DNA of 64,000 nt from Bog-473 sp963753115 (GCA_963753115.1 CAVWBB010000017.1:22417-86416); one strand, 5' to 3'. Positions 16,826 through 25,842 are shown, numbered from the stretch's first letter. The notes: generated by a model not told the origin, from the letters alone. Translations and numbers: made by a program.

Positions 16826-16963
16826 GGGCAGAACCAAGCAGCACCGCCGCCTTCTTCGGCGGGGTGTGTGGGACTTGGACGGGGCACTGGCAACGGTGCT
16901 CGGTTTGGCAGATAGGCGGTGATTGGTGCTCACGCACCCGTCATCACACCGATTTGCCGAACC
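16700..16963 (+). ncRNA. possible right-end guide RNA (omega RNA/reRNA) of the TnpB element
   Basis: By family knowledge the guide RNA overlaps the 3' part of tnpB and extends to the element's right end. Here the region after the stop holds a CCGCC-TTCTTC-GGCGG hairpin (16847-16862) and then the palindromic end 16902-16963. The 5' limit is a guess; no promoter is identified. Confidence 0.3.
16902..16963. repeat. palindromic right end of TnpB element
   Basis: The left-end sequence occurs here twice, direct (16902-16927) and inverted (16936-16963), separated by 8 bases, so the strand can fold into a long imperfect hairpin. The outer 9 pairs (GGTTTGGCA with TGCCGAACC) are complete apart from one G-T. 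Confidence 0.7.
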
Positions 16964-17799
16964 TAGATGCGGTTCAGCAGCTCGCTCTTCTTGGCGGCGA
17001 ACTCCTCCTCGGAGAGGATGCCGCGGCGGCGCAGGTCGTCGAGCTCAATGAGCCGGTCCCGTATCTCGAAGTGGGGCGTGCCGGGAGCGGCGCCCGCGGT
17101 GGGCGCCGGCTCGGAGGTGCTCGGCGCCGGGGCCTGCCCGGGATCCGTGGCCACCCCGCCCACGCCGAAGGGCGGCGTGTCGTGTGCGTCGTCGTACTGG
17201 TCGTACCGGTCGCCGTGGTCGTGGTCGTCGTCGGGGTCGTCGTCGCGGTCCTGCGCGTACGGGGCGCCATGACGATCGTGCGGCTGCATGTCGGCCGGGA
17301 TCGCCTCACGACGCCCGCCACCGACGATCTCGTTGATCTGCGAGTTGATGACGCGCTGGACCACCGCCGGCCTGCGCATGTACTCCAGTGTGAGCGAGTC
17401 GTCCTCACCCTGCACGTCGATGATCAGCGAGCCCGTCCCGAGTATCCGCTCGATCAGCTCCTGGCGGATGTTGACCTCGGTGATGCGCTGCAGGCGCAGC
17501 TGCACGGTGTCGCGCCCGATGATGCCCTCGCGCACGAGAATCCGGGTCGAGGTCAGCGCCACCACATAGGAGCGCCAACGCACGAAGCGGCCGAGCAACC
17601 AGAGGCCGGGGATGACCGCGATGATGAGGATCGGGTAGTTCGTCCAGCTGGGCGCCTTGGTCCACAGGACCACCAGCACGATGATGCCGACCCACACGGC
17701 GATGGACGTGAACAACGGGCCGAAGAGGAAGATCCAGTGCGGGCGTAGCTCGGCCAGCAGCTCCTCGTCGTCATTGAGGAACTTGCGAGGCAGGGCCAT
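16963..17799 (-). CDS. membrane protein with bacterial PH domain and C-terminal SHOCT domain
   Basis: 278-residue membrane protein. Residues 15-45 and 50-75 form two transmembrane helices (LFTSIAVWVGIIVLVVLW and PILIIAVIPGLWLLGRF), followed by a YdbS-type PH domain (VVALTSTRILVREGIIGRD, then LQRITEVNIRQELIERILG). A long His/Asp/Pro-rich linker leads to a C-terminal SHOCT module (RDRLIELDDLRRRGILSEEEFAAKKSELL). SHOCT modules are thought to mediate oligomerisation. The ATG at 17799 directly precedes the conserved LPRKFLNDDEE. The stop codon abuts the TnpB element end. Function unknown. Confidence 0.85.
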   Translation of the reverse strand: MALPRKFLNDDEELLAELRPHWIFLFGPLFTSIAVWVGIIVLVVLWTKAPSWTNYPILIIAVIPGLWLLGRFVRWRSYVVALTSTRILVREGIIGRDTVQLRLQRITEVNIRQELIERILGTGSLIIDVQGEDDSLTLEYMRRPAVVQRVINSQINEIVGGGRREAIPADMQPHDRHGAPYAQDRDDDPDDDHDHGDRYDQYDDAHDTPPFGVGGVATDPGQAPAPSTSEPAPTAGAAPGTPHFEIRDRLIELDDLRRRGILSEEEFAAKKSELLNRI

Positions 17800-17868
17800 T
17801 TGGCAAGCGTACCGGCGGCCACCGCCCGCCCTGGGGCACTGGCGGCGGCGCGCCGTAGGGTGGGGGCC

Positions 17869-18177
17869 ATGCCCTATGCCGAGGTGGAACCCGACGAGGT
17901 CAAAGCACGCATCGCCCGTGGGGAGGACGTCTTCCTCCTCGACGTGCGCGAGCCGGACGAGGTCGAGGCCTGGGCCTACCCGATCGGCGTCAACATCCCG
18001 CTCGGCCAGCTCGGGGACCGCCTCGACGAGGTCCCCAAGGACGTCACCGTCGTGGTGGCCTGCCACGTCGGCGGGCGTTCCGCCGCGGCGGCGCAGGCCC
18101 TCAGCGATGCCGGGTGGACGGCCGAGAACCTCACCGGCGGCGCCGTCGCCTGGGCCGCCGGGGAGCCTGACGCTTAG
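17869..18177 (+). CDS. rhodanese-like sulfurtransferase domain protein
   Basis: Single rhodanese domain of 102 residues. It has the N-terminal YAEVEPDEVKARIARGEDVF, the CH2A-like LLDVREPDEVEAWAYP, and the active-site loop ACHVGGRSAAAAQAL, whose Cys would carry the persulfide. It accepts sulfur from thiosulfate or protein persulfides. It is divergent from the PH/SHOCT gene and convergent with the GH26-like gene; no partner is encoded next to it. Confidence 0.88.
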   Translation: MPYAEVEPDEVKARIARGEDVFLLDVREPDEVEAWAYPIGVNIPLGQLGDRLDEVPKDVTVVVACHVGGRSAAAAQALSDAGWTAENLTGGAVAWAAGEPDA

Positions 18178-18199
18178 GGCGCCCGCCCGACCACCTCGA

Positions 18200-18289
18200 C
18201 TCGCACGACATCGCCTCGCACGACATCGCCTCGCACGACATCGACTCGCACGACATCGCCTCGCACGACATCGACTCGCACGACATCGC
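18200..18289. repeat. 15-bp tandem repeat array, six copies
   Basis: Six consecutive units of CTCGCACGACATCG(C/A) between the convergent rhodanese and GH26-like genes. Variation is confined to the last base of a unit (C, C, A, C, A, C). The period is a multiple of three but no gene crosses it. There are no spacers, so it is not CRISPR. Confidence 0.9.
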
Positions 18290-18306
18290 CTCGCCGATAT
18301 CGCCCG

Positions 18307-20026
18307 TCAGCGTGACGGCGTGATGGCGAAGGTGGCGAAGTTCGAGAACGACCCGATGAAGCCCGGCCCCGACGAGGTCACGGCCGCCGCGATGTAGAGG
18401 CCAGGTCCGAGCTCGCTGTCGCCCAACGAGCAGGACCCGCTCCCCTTCGACGTGGTGACGGTCACCTCACAGAGCTTCACGATGCCACCTTGGCCATAGA
18501 TCCCGATGGTGTCGTCGACCGCAGGCGTCACGGTCACCTTGAACACCATGGACGACTCCTTGCCCGAGGTGGCGGAGCTCTCGCTCTGATCGAGCGTGGT
18601 GATCGTCACGCGCTCCCCACCCGGGCTCGTCGCGCTCGGTGGCGGCGGCGACACTGCTGGGGGCGTCGTCGGTGGTGGTGGTGGTGGTCTCCGGCGGGGT
18701 GGTCGGCACCGGCGGCGTTGTGGTCGGGGTCGTCGAAGGCGAAGGCGAAGGCGACGACGTAGGCGGCACGGTCGTGGTCGTCGTCGACGCAGGTGGCGGA
18801 GTGGTCGTCGTGGTGGTGGGCGCCGGCGGTGGTGTCGTCGGGGCCGTCGTGGGCGGCGGCGCGGGCGCCGTTGTCGTGGTGGTGGGTGGTGGCGCGGTCG
18901 AGGTCGGGGCCGAGCCGGAGGAGCCGCTGGCCACGCCGCCCGGACCGAAGTCCTTGAGGAACGCGTTGTACGAATTCGGGTTCTGCTTCGGGCTCAGCGC
19001 CATCGACTGGTCGTCGAAGTAGCTGGCCTCATACACGTGGTTGGTCATGAGCCATTGCGCCATGTCGTTGATGAAGGTCGGGTCGTCGCCACCGGACACC
19101 TGCTGGTTGTTCGCCGAGTACGCCTCGCCCGCGTTGCCCGAGCCCGAGCCCAGCCCCCACTCCCCGAGGACGACGGCCTTGCCCTGCTGGGAGGCGAAGG
19201 ACGTGAGCCAGTTGAGGCCATACGACTCCGTTTCGAGGTCGGAGAACTCGCCCGAGGCGCCCGGATAGCTGCTCCACGTCTGGTCGTAGACATCAGCGGC
19301 GACGTCATCGACGTAGGAGTTCCCGGGGTAGTAGTTGGCCAAGTTGCCGATGCCCTGATCGCCGAGCGTCGGACACCATTCGAATTTGAAGTTGGCACCC
19401 GAGACGGAGCGCATCGCCGTGACGAGCTGCTGCCAGTAGCCGATGAACTGCGACACGTTGGAGGAGTTGGCGGCCCAGGGGTACCAGTTGCCGTTGAACT
19501 CCCAGCCCGGGCGAACGATGGAGCTCCCCTCGTTGTTGGCGACCAGATTCTGGGCCATGGTCTCGAAGTAGGCGTTGTAGTCGCCGGCGGCCCCGCCGGC
19601 GAGCGTGGCGCCCGAGTTGGGCAGCATCGGGATGGAGAACGTCATCGAATAGCCCGAGCTGCTCCACTTCGCGGCCTCGTTGGCCGCGCTCGACTCCATG
19701 GTGGACCACGAGGAGCCGTCGAGATAGTCCATGGCGAAGGAGGGCTGCTGGCCCATGGCGTTCCCCAGTGAGTCGACTCCACTCGTGTTCTCGTAGCCGA
19801 GGTAGATGCCGAGCGGTGGCGGGCTCGATGCGCCCGAGGACGCGCCGAAGGCACCGAAGCCGACGGCGAAGACCCCCGCGCCCAGCGCCGGAATCATCAG
19901 TGCGGCGGCCACCTCGCGCGACTTGCGCGATCGGATCTGCAGGTGGTTCAGGCCCCAACGGGCTGGTCGAAGCCCTGATCGAAGAAAACGTGTGAAACGG
20001 GCGGCCGGCTGGGTATTCGAGTGCAT
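18307..20026 (-). pseudogene. secreted GH26-like glycanase with Thr/Pro linker and C-terminal Ig-like domain, frame break near 18655
   Basis: Secreted polysaccharide hydrolase. An N-terminal signal anchor (AALMIPALGAGVFAVGFGAFG) precedes a GH26-like catalytic domain with the acid/base Glu in VRPGWEFNGNWYPW and the nucleophile Glu in AVVLGEWGLG, the layout of beta-mannanase/endoglycanase members. A Thr/Pro linker of about 90 residues follows. The first frame leaves homology after TTTTTDDAPSS; one base later the frame SPPPPSATSPGGERVTI leads into an Ig-like domain (VFKVTVTPAVDDTIGIYG to ATFAITPSR). GGGGGAGG sits 9 bases before the ATG. Even without repair, the catalytic domain would be made. 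Confidence 0.75.
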
Positions 20027-20337
20027 GGTGGTTCCCTCCCCCTACCGACGGGTTTGCACCGTCCGCCGGCGACATGCTGAGTGATGAACACGGGAGGCAC
20101 GTATCTCTTACGGCGATTATTCAACTGACATTGCGGTAACTACATGAGGATGCCTCTGCGTGGAACCTTCATGACTGATCGGCCTGGGGTTTCGGGTCGG
20201 CGCGGGACTCGGCAACGCGTTGTCCACTCACGTGTCGGAGCTGGTCATCGACGGGCCGTCGACATCGGCGTCCGGCTTGACCTCCGTCTTCCTGCGGCGT
20301 TCGCGCCGCGGCGAGATTCGATGTGAGACTCTCGGTG

Positions 20338-20607
20338 ATGACCGATGTCGGCGGGCGGTCGGACCCGGTTGAGGGCGCGGCCAAGACCATGCTCTGGTAC
20401 CTCAAGAACAAGGGCCCGCTGCCCCAGATCACGGCCTACAGACTCATCCGCGACACCTACGGAGTGGGCTACGTCGCCGAGGGCTCGCGCTCACTCAGTC
20501 CCGACGTGCTGAAGGCGTTCAAGGCCCTCCACCACGGCGAGGTACGGCGGGTTGGTCAGGTCTGGTACCTGACGAAAGACCTCAAGGACGGGTCCAGGAA
20601 GACGTGA
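20338..20607 (+). CDS. small conserved hypothetical protein
   Basis: 89-residue protein, EGAAKTMLWYLKNKGPLPQ then RLIRDTYGVGYVAEGSRSLS and a basic C-terminus EVRRVGQVWYLTKDLKDGSRK. The mix of a hydrophobic helix and basic tail suggests a small DNA-binding or winged-helix protein, but I do not recognise the family. A GTG 15 bases upstream is an alternative start. It precedes a tRNA gene on the other strand. Confidence 0.6.
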   Translation: MTDVGGRSDPVEGAAKTMLWYLKNKGPLPQITAYRLIRDTYGVGYVAEGSRSLSPDVLKAFKALHHGEVRRVGQVWYLTKDLKDGSRKT

Positions 20608-20615
20608 GTCTCTCG

Positions 20616-20688
20616 TAGGGCTGGTGGGGATCGAACCCACGACCCAGGGATTATGAGTCCCCTGCTCTGACCACTGAGCTACAGCCCC
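20616..20688 (-). tRNA. tRNA with CAT anticodon (Ile2 or elongator Met)
   Basis: The minus strand reads GGGGCTGTAGCTCAGTGG at the 5' end and folds into a full cloverleaf: D arm GCTC/GAGC, anticodon loop CTCATAA, T arm GTGGG-TTCGATC-CCCAC, acceptor closing with CAGCCCT and discriminator A. The first acceptor pair is G-U. CAT with an A discriminator fits tRNA-Ile2 (needing lysidine) or elongator Met; sequence alone does not separate them. No CCA is encoded. Confidence 0.93.
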
Positions 20689-20776
20689 AGGTGGGTTCTA
20701 GCCCACGGAAACCCCGGGCGCGGACATTTAACGCTGCAGCAACCTCCACGGCGAACCTGGACGGCAACATGCGTGG

Positions 20777-22552
20777 ATGGATCGCGTGGAGCCCGGCAAC
20801 ATGCATGGTCACGTGATCGTCTGCGGCCTCCAGGGCGTCGGACTGCGCGCCGTGGAGCAGTTCTCCCTCAGCGGCACGCAGGTCGTCGTGATCGACGACG
20901 ACGCCGACCCTCGCTTCGCCCGGACCCTCGACGATTGGGGCGTCCCCCACATTCGGCGCCACGCCCATCGGGGCGAGGGGTTCGAGGAAGCCGGCCTGGC
21001 GCGTGCCGCCTCGGTGGTCTGCGTCGAGATCGACGAGATCCACACGCTGGAGACCGCGCTCCGCATCAAGGAGCTGCGGCCGGACCTCCCGCTCGTCGTG
21101 CAACTGGCCAATCCCTCGGTCGCCAACGCGCTCGAACGGGTCTCCGGGCCGGGCAGCGTGCTGGACGTGGCCTCGCTGGCGGCGCCGTCCTTCGTCGAGG
21201 CCTGCTTGCGCCGCCCGTCGCATGCCATTGAGCTCGCCGGCATCGACTTCGCCGTCGTCCAGCTCGCCGTCGACTCGTCCGAGCACACGCACGACACCTT
21301 CCGGGGCCACTACGGTCACCTGGCCCCGGTGGCCATCATGCCGTTCGGCGACGAGGCGATGGCCACGTGTCCGGGCCGCGACCACCCCCTGCGCGCGGGC
21401 GATCGCGTGGCAGTGCTCGGCACGCTCGAAGAACTGCGGGAGACGGGCATCAGCACCACGAGGCCGTCGGATGGCCCAGCACGATCGGTGAGCCTGGTGC
21501 GCCGCCTCCGCCTGCAGGTCGGCATCGCCCTCGAAGAGGGCAACCGCGCCCTCGCCGTCGTGGCCGCGTTGCTGTTCCTGCTGATCGTGGCGGCCACCAT
21601 CGTCGTGCACTTCGCCTTCCGGCCCGACGCCGGCCAGGCCCACCTCGGCTTCCTCTCGTCGCTCTACTTCACGGTGGAGACCGTGGCCACGGTCGGGTAC
21701 GGGGACTACAGCTTCTCCAAGCAGAGCCCCTGGCTCCTCGCCAGCGGGATTCTGCTGATCATCGCCGGCGTCGCCCTGGTGTCGACGGCCTTCGCGCTCT
21801 TCACCAACATTTTGGTGAGCCGGCGCATTGAGCGGTCACTCGGGCGGCGCCAGGTGCCCGGCATGGTGGACCACGTGATCGTCATCGGCCTCGGGGCGGT
21901 CGGCATCAGCGTCGTGCGGGGCTTGGTCGCCGAGGGCGAATCCGTCGTCGTGATCGAGCGCGACGCCGACAACCGCTACCTGGCGCAGGCCCGCGCCCTC
22001 GGCGTCCCGGTGGTCATCGCCGACGCCACGCAGTCGCAGACGCACCGCATGGTCAACATCGCCGATGCCAAGGCGGTGGCCGTTCTGACGAGCGCGGACC
22101 TGACGAACATCGAGACGGGTCTCTCGGTGCGCGAGTCGCTGGCCGAACGGTGGGACGAGGTCCCGGTCGTCTTGCGCGTCTTCGATCGCGAGCTCGCGCA
22201 GATGATGGAGCGGAGCTTCGGCTTCCAGCACGTCCGCTCCACCTCGGCCCTGGCCGCACCGTGGTTCGTCGGCGCCGCCCTCGGGCTCGATGTGCTCAGC
22301 ACGTTCTACGTGGACCAACAGCCGTTCCTCGTGGCCGGGCTCTCCGTGGCGCCCGACGGGGGTCTGCAAGGGCTGGCCATGCAGGACCTTTCGTCACGGA
22401 CACGAGTCATTGCGCTCAGCCGCGCCGCCGACGGCGTACTCGAGCATCCGCCCCGCCGAGGCACCGTCTTCGCCGGTGGGGACACGGCATTCCTCCTGGG
22501 TCCCTACGAGGAGCTCCTCCAGGTGCTGCAGCGCGATCAGACACGCGTCTAG
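20777..22552 (+). CDS. two-TM potassium channel with an RCK/TrkA-N domain on each side
   Basis: 591-residue ion channel. Residues 10-230 form a first Rossmann domain (HVIVCGLQGVGLRAVEQF). Then come TM1 (260-280), the pore with selectivity filter TVGYGD (305-310) and TM2 (319-342). From about 355 a second TrkA-N domain starts with HVIVIGLGAVGISVV and ERDADNRYL, followed by a TrkA-C-like end. The filter is intact, so potassium selectivity is likely; nucleotide (NAD(H) or ADP/ATP) or ion gating by the RCK domains is inferred from family. The arrangement, RCK before and after the pore, is unusual among simple channels. Start at the first ATG; one at 20801 is also possible. Confidence 0.88.
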   Translation: MDRVEPGNMHGHVIVCGLQGVGLRAVEQFSLSGTQVVVIDDDADPRFARTLDDWGVPHIRRHAHRGEGFEEAGLARAASVVCVEIDEIHTLETALRIKELRPDLPLVVQLANPSVANALERVSGPGSVLDVASLAAPSFVEACLRRPSHAIELAGIDFAVVQLAVDSSEHTHDTFRGHYGHLAPVAIMPFGDEAMATCPGRDHPLRAGDRVAVLGTLEELRETGISTTRPSDGPARSVSLVRRLRLQVGIALEEGNRALAVVAALLFLLIVAATIVVHFAFRPDAGQAHLGFLSSLYFTVETVATVGYGDYSFSKQSPWLLASGILLIIAGVALVSTAFALFTNILVSRRIERSLGRRQVPGMVDHVIVIGLGAVGISVVRGLVAEGESVVVIERDADNRYLAQARALGVPVVIADATQSQTHRMVNIADAKAVAVLTSADLTNIETGLSVRESLAERWDEVPVVLRVFDRELAQMMERSFGFQHVRSTSALAAPWFVGAALGLDVLSTFYVDQQPFLVAGLSVAPDGGLQGLAMQDLSSRTRVIALSRAADGVLEHPPRRGTVFAGGDTAFLLGPYEELLQVLQRDQTRV

Positions 22553-22574
22553 CGAGTCGGCATCATGGTGCGCC

Positions 22575-24845
22575 ATGGCCACGGTCGAGGAGGACGCGCC
22601 AGGGTTCCTCACGGCCGCAGCGCCGACCGGCCCCGCGGCCCCTGGTCAGCCCCCTGAGGGCACCCAACGGGATAGCACGCCGCCCGACACCACGGCGGCC
22701 GCCCGGTTCGGCCCTTACGTCCTGGTCGCCCTGTCTCTCGCCTGGGGACTGTGGGAGCTCCGCCCCGAGCTCCGGGCGGTGCCGTATCTCGACGACAGCT
22801 CGCTGCACGAGCAGATGGTGCGCACCGCGGCCTCCCGCATCGGCCAGGGCCACCTCCCACTGACGAGCTGGTGGCCGTTTCTCGGACTCGGCTCACCACA
22901 GTTCCTGCACTACCAGAGCCTGCCGTCGATGATCTCGGGCGTCATCGGCACGTTCGCCAACCCCGACACCGTGTTCCGATGGTCGCTCTACCTGCTGCTG
23001 GCACTGTGGCCACTCAGCGTCTACTGGGGCGGCCGCCTGTTCGGGCTCAGCCGTTGGACCGCGGCCGCGGCCGCGGCCGTCGCGCCGTTCCTCGCCTCGG
23101 CCGCCGGCATCGGCTACGAGACCAAGGCCTACGTCTGGGTCGGCTACGGCGTGTGGACCCAGCTGTGGGCGTCGTGGACGCTCCCGCTGGCATGGGGATT
23201 CACCTACCGCGCCCTGTCGTCGATGCGGTCGGCGTTCCTCGCCGTCCTCTTCATCATGGTCACCGTCGGGCTGCACTACGAGACGGGATATCTCGCCTTC
23301 GTGCCGCTGGTGGTCTGGCCCTTCATCGTCCCCTCGGACCTGTGGCGCCGGCTCGCGCGCGCCGTGGCGCTCGGAGCGTCGGCGCTGCTGGCGTCGGCCT
23401 GGGTCGTTGTCCCGCTGCTGCAACAGTCCCACTGGGCGGCGCGCAACCAGGTGCTGGGAGGCACCCCGCTCGAGAACGGCTACGGCGCCGGCCAGATGCT
23501 CAGTTGGCTCTTCACCGGCCACCTCTACGACGACGGCCGCTGGCCCGTCGTCACGATCCTGCTGGCCGTCGGCCTCGGGGTCTGCATCGCGCGCTGGCGC
23601 ACGTCGACGGCCGGTCGTGCCCTCCTGGTCATCTGGGTGGTCACGCTCGTCATGTCGTTCGGGAGGACCACGTTCGGATCGCTCTACGACGTCCTCCCGG
23701 GGAGCAGCGACATCTTCATCCGGCGCTTCGAGATGGGCGTGCAGCTCTCCGGCATTCTCCTCGCCGCAATCGGCATCGTCTTCCTCGGCCAGCTCGTCCT
23801 CGGCGCCGTGCCGTTGCTCTTCCCGCCCGAACACCGCGGCTGGGTCACCCGGCCGGCCGGGCGGGGCATTGTCGCGGGGCTGTGCATCGTTGGGCTCCTC
23901 ATCGTGCTGGCGCCCGCCTGGAGCGACCTGGACACCTACGACGGCCACAACGCGACCAACATCGGGCTCCAGGCCGACGCCGACGCCGTGCAAGGCCCGC
24001 AGATCGACCGGCTGCTGGCCTATGTGCAGGCCCATCCGAAGGGCCGCGTCTACGCAGGCTCGCCGACGAACTGGGGACAGGACTTCACCGTCGGTGCCGT
24101 GCCGGTGTTCAAGTACCTGGAGAGCAAGGACATCGACGAGGTGGGCTACACGTTGCGCACCGCCTCGCTGATGACGGACCCCGAGTACTACTTCGACGAG
24201 ACCAACCCGGGCGACTACCCGCTCTTCGGGATCGGCTACATCATCACGCCCGCCACCATGGAGGCCCCGGTGGCGGCCGACAAGGTCGGCTGCTCGGGGA
24301 ACTACTGCCTGTGGGCGCTGCCGCACACCGGCTACATCCACGTCTACGACACGACCGGCGTGCTGACGGCGACCCGGGCCGACGTCGGCACGCAGAGCAC
24401 CACACTGCTCACCTCGCCGCTCCTCGGGCAGCAGCGCGACCTCACGGTGGCCTTCAACGGCGAGCCGGCAGCCACGCCCACCGCGTCCGACCCGTCCGCG
24501 CTCACAGGCTCGCCGGGGCGCGTCGTGGTGGAGCACGCCGACCTCGAGAACGGCACGGCCCGCGCCGTGGTGCGGACGAACCGCCGCTCGACCGTGGTCC
24601 TGAGCGCGTCGTACGACCCGGGGTGGCACGCCACCGTGAACGGCCGGGCGGCCCCGACGGTCATGGTGGCGCCGGCGCTCGTCGGCGTCGTGGTGGGACC
24701 GGGCACCCACACCGTGGCGTTCAGCTACGGCGGCTACGGCTCCTATGACGCGCTGATCGTCCTCGCGCTGGTCGTCCTGGCGGTCCTCGCCCTCGCTCCC
24801 CTCCTGTGGCGGCGGGTGCGCACGCACCGAGGGGCCAACGCGTGA
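22575..24845 (+). CDS. large polytopic membrane protein (YfhO/GT-C or PTPS-related type)
   Basis: 756 residues: about twelve hydrophobic segments between residues 35 and 470, then an extracytoplasmic region of about 250 residues ending in a last helix (ALIVLALVVLAVLALAPLLWRR). Near the N-terminus, after the first helix, lies PYLDDSSLHEQ, where GT-C-fold glycosyltransferases place catalytic acidic residues. TYDGHNATNIGL and GRVYAGSPTNWGQ occur in the soluble part. A lipid-linked-sugar transferase or polysaccharide-modifying role is plausible but not proven. Its stop overlaps the next gene's GTG (GTGA). Confidence 0.8.
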   Translation: MATVEEDAPGFLTAAAPTGPAAPGQPPEGTQRDSTPPDTTAAARFGPYVLVALSLAWGLWELRPELRAVPYLDDSSLHEQMVRTAASRIGQGHLPLTSWWPFLGLGSPQFLHYQSLPSMISGVIGTFANPDTVFRWSLYLLLALWPLSVYWGGRLFGLSRWTAAAAAAVAPFLASAAGIGYETKAYVWVGYGVWTQLWASWTLPLAWGFTYRALSSMRSAFLAVLFIMVTVGLHYETGYLAFVPLVVWPFIVPSDLWRRLARAVALGASALLASAWVVVPLLQQSHWAARNQVLGGTPLENGYGAGQMLSWLFTGHLYDDGRWPVVTILLAVGLGVCIARWRTSTAGRALLVIWVVTLVMSFGRTTFGSLYDVLPGSSDIFIRRFEMGVQLSGILLAAIGIVFLGQLVLGAVPLLFPPEHRGWVTRPAGRGIVAGLCIVGLLIVLAPAWSDLDTYDGHNATNIGLQADADAVQGPQIDRLLAYVQAHPKGRVYAGSPTNWGQDFTVGAVPVFKYLESKDIDEVGYTLRTASLMTDPEYYFDETNPGDYPLFGIGYIITPATMEAPVAADKVGCSGNYCLWALPHTGYIHVYDTTGVLTATRADVGTQSTTLLTSPLLGQQRDLTVAFNGEPAATPTASDPSALTGSPGRVVVEHADLENGTARAVVRTNRRSTVVLSASYDPGWHATVNGRAAPTVMVAPALVGVVVGPGTHTVAFSYGGYGSYDALIVLALVVLAVLALAPLLWRRVRTHRGANA

Positions 24846-25384
24846 CCCGCGTGGTCATGGTGCGGCACGCCGAACCACTGGTGGACGCAGGAATGCCGGC
24901 AGCGGAGTGGCCGCTGACCGACCAGGGCCGGGAGAACGCCGAGGCGCTCGGAAGGCGGACGGCCGACGGGTCCGCCCCCACGATCGTGTGGACGAGCCCC
25001 GAACGCAAGGCCCGCGACACGGCGACGTGTGCCTTTCCTTCAGCCACCGTCCGCGTCCGCCCGGAGCTCGCCGAGGTCACGAAGCCGTGGTACCCCACGT
25101 CCGGTGAGCTGGCGGACGCCGTCGCGTCCTATCTGCGCGGCGACATCGTCGAAGGGTGGGAGCCACGGGCCGACGTGATCGCCCGGCTCGCCCGGCTCAC
25201 GCCCGTCGAAGCCGACCTGCGTGCGTCCGAGCGGGCCGTCGTCGTCAGCCACGGCGTGCTCATCACCACCTGGCTCGACCACGCGATCGGGCTCGAAGAC
25301 CCGTACTCGTTCTGGTCGAACCTGCGGACGCCCGACGCGTGGGAACTCGACCTCGGGGAAGAGTCGCTCCGGCGGATCGCGTAG
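24842..25384 (+). CDS. histidine phosphatase family protein
   Basis: 180-residue phosphoglycerate-mutase-like phosphatase. The phosphohistidine motif is shortened to VVMVRHAEP near residue 6, the second block is TSPERKARDTA, and the C-terminal His is in VVVSHGVLITTW. Substrate unknown; family members act on phosphosugars, nucleotides or lipids. Translation is coupled to the upstream membrane protein (GTGA). Confidence 0.85.
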   Translation: MTRVVMVRHAEPLVDAGMPAAEWPLTDQGRENAEALGRRTADGSAPTIVWTSPERKARDTATCAFPSATVRVRPELAEVTKPWYPTSGELADAVASYLRGDIVEGWEPRADVIARLARLTPVEADLRASERAVVVSHGVLITTWLDHAIGLEDPYSFWSNLRTPDAWELDLGEESLRRIA

Positions 25385-25428
25385 CGGCGGCGGGCCGGTG
25401 CCGTGGTGGCGGGCCGGTGACGCGGAGG

Positions 25429-25455
25429 CGAGGGCGAGGGCGAGGGCGAGGGCGA
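25429..25455. repeat. GAGGGC hexamer repeat
   Basis: About four and a half copies of GAGGGC just after the histidine phosphatase stop. Non-coding; simple-sequence expansion. Confidence 0.75.
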
Positions 25456-25514
25456 CGAGGGGGATACCTTCAAAAACTATGCACACGATTGTTTACAGCA
25501 CAGAAAACTTGCGT

Positions 25515-25532
25515 CCGGAGGTTGTTCTCCGG
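25515..25532. terminator. bidirectional hairpin between convergent genes
   Basis: CCGGAG, loop GTTGTT, CTCCGG: perfect 6-bp stem followed by CCTT, placed between the convergent histidine phosphatase and DUF2630 genes. Confidence 0.5.
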
Positions 25533-25599
25533 CCTTCGATCCCCCAGGGTGCAGAGGTAGCGGAGGCATCCGTGCTGCCTCCTGCAGGGAGCACTCGAC

Positions 25600-25842
25600 C
25601 TACTGCAGGTAGCCCTCGACGGTCCCCTCGGAGCGGGTGGAGGCGGCATCGGGATCCTGGCCCGCCGCACGCTTGGCGCGGCGCTGGCGCAGGACGTCCC
25701 ACAGCTGGTCCAAGGTCACCTCGAGGTCGCGCTTGCGCTTCTGCTCGTCGTCGGTGAGGCCCTCGCCGACGTGTGCCTCCTCGAGGCGCTGCTCTTCGGC
25801 GGCGAGCTCGCCGATCTGCTTCACGATGTCCTGGTCGTCCAC
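25600..25842 (-). CDS. DUF2630 family protein
   Basis: 80-residue helical protein. MDDQDIVKQIGELAAEEQRL and LEVTLDQLWDVLRQRRAKR are the two characteristic amphipathic helices, linked by EAHVGEGLTDDEQ, with a short variable tail. Widespread in actinobacteria, no assigned role. It lies 90 bases downstream of lon on the same strand and may share its transcript. Confidence 0.85.
   Translation of the reverse strand: MDDQDIVKQIGELAAEEQRLEEAHVGEGLTDDEQKRKRDLEVTLDQLWDVLRQRRAKRAAGQDPDAASTRSEGTVEGYLQ

Larger units (their letters stand above)
15341..16963 (+). mobile_element. orphan TnpB insertion element with related inverted ends
   Basis: A TnpB gene without a TnpA transposase, bounded by related sequences. 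The left end 15341-15366 (GGTTCGGCAAATCG core) recurs inverted at 16936-16963 and, with more changes, in direct orientation at 16902-16927, making the right end a long imperfect palindrome. The right end touches the stop codon of the convergent PH/SHOCT gene, so the element probably inserted just past that gene or supplied its stop. Elements of the IS200/IS605/IS607 and IS1341 type carry TnpB; terminal inverted repeats are not typical of IS200/IS605, which use subterminal hairpins. Confidence 0.75.

Noticed and set aside
20027..20140. Riboswitch upstream of the GH26-like gene (GCAAACC and GGTAGGGGGAGG segments)
   Set aside because: Pieces resemble c-di-GMP or c-di-AMP riboswitch motifs but the order and remaining helices do not fit either consensus.
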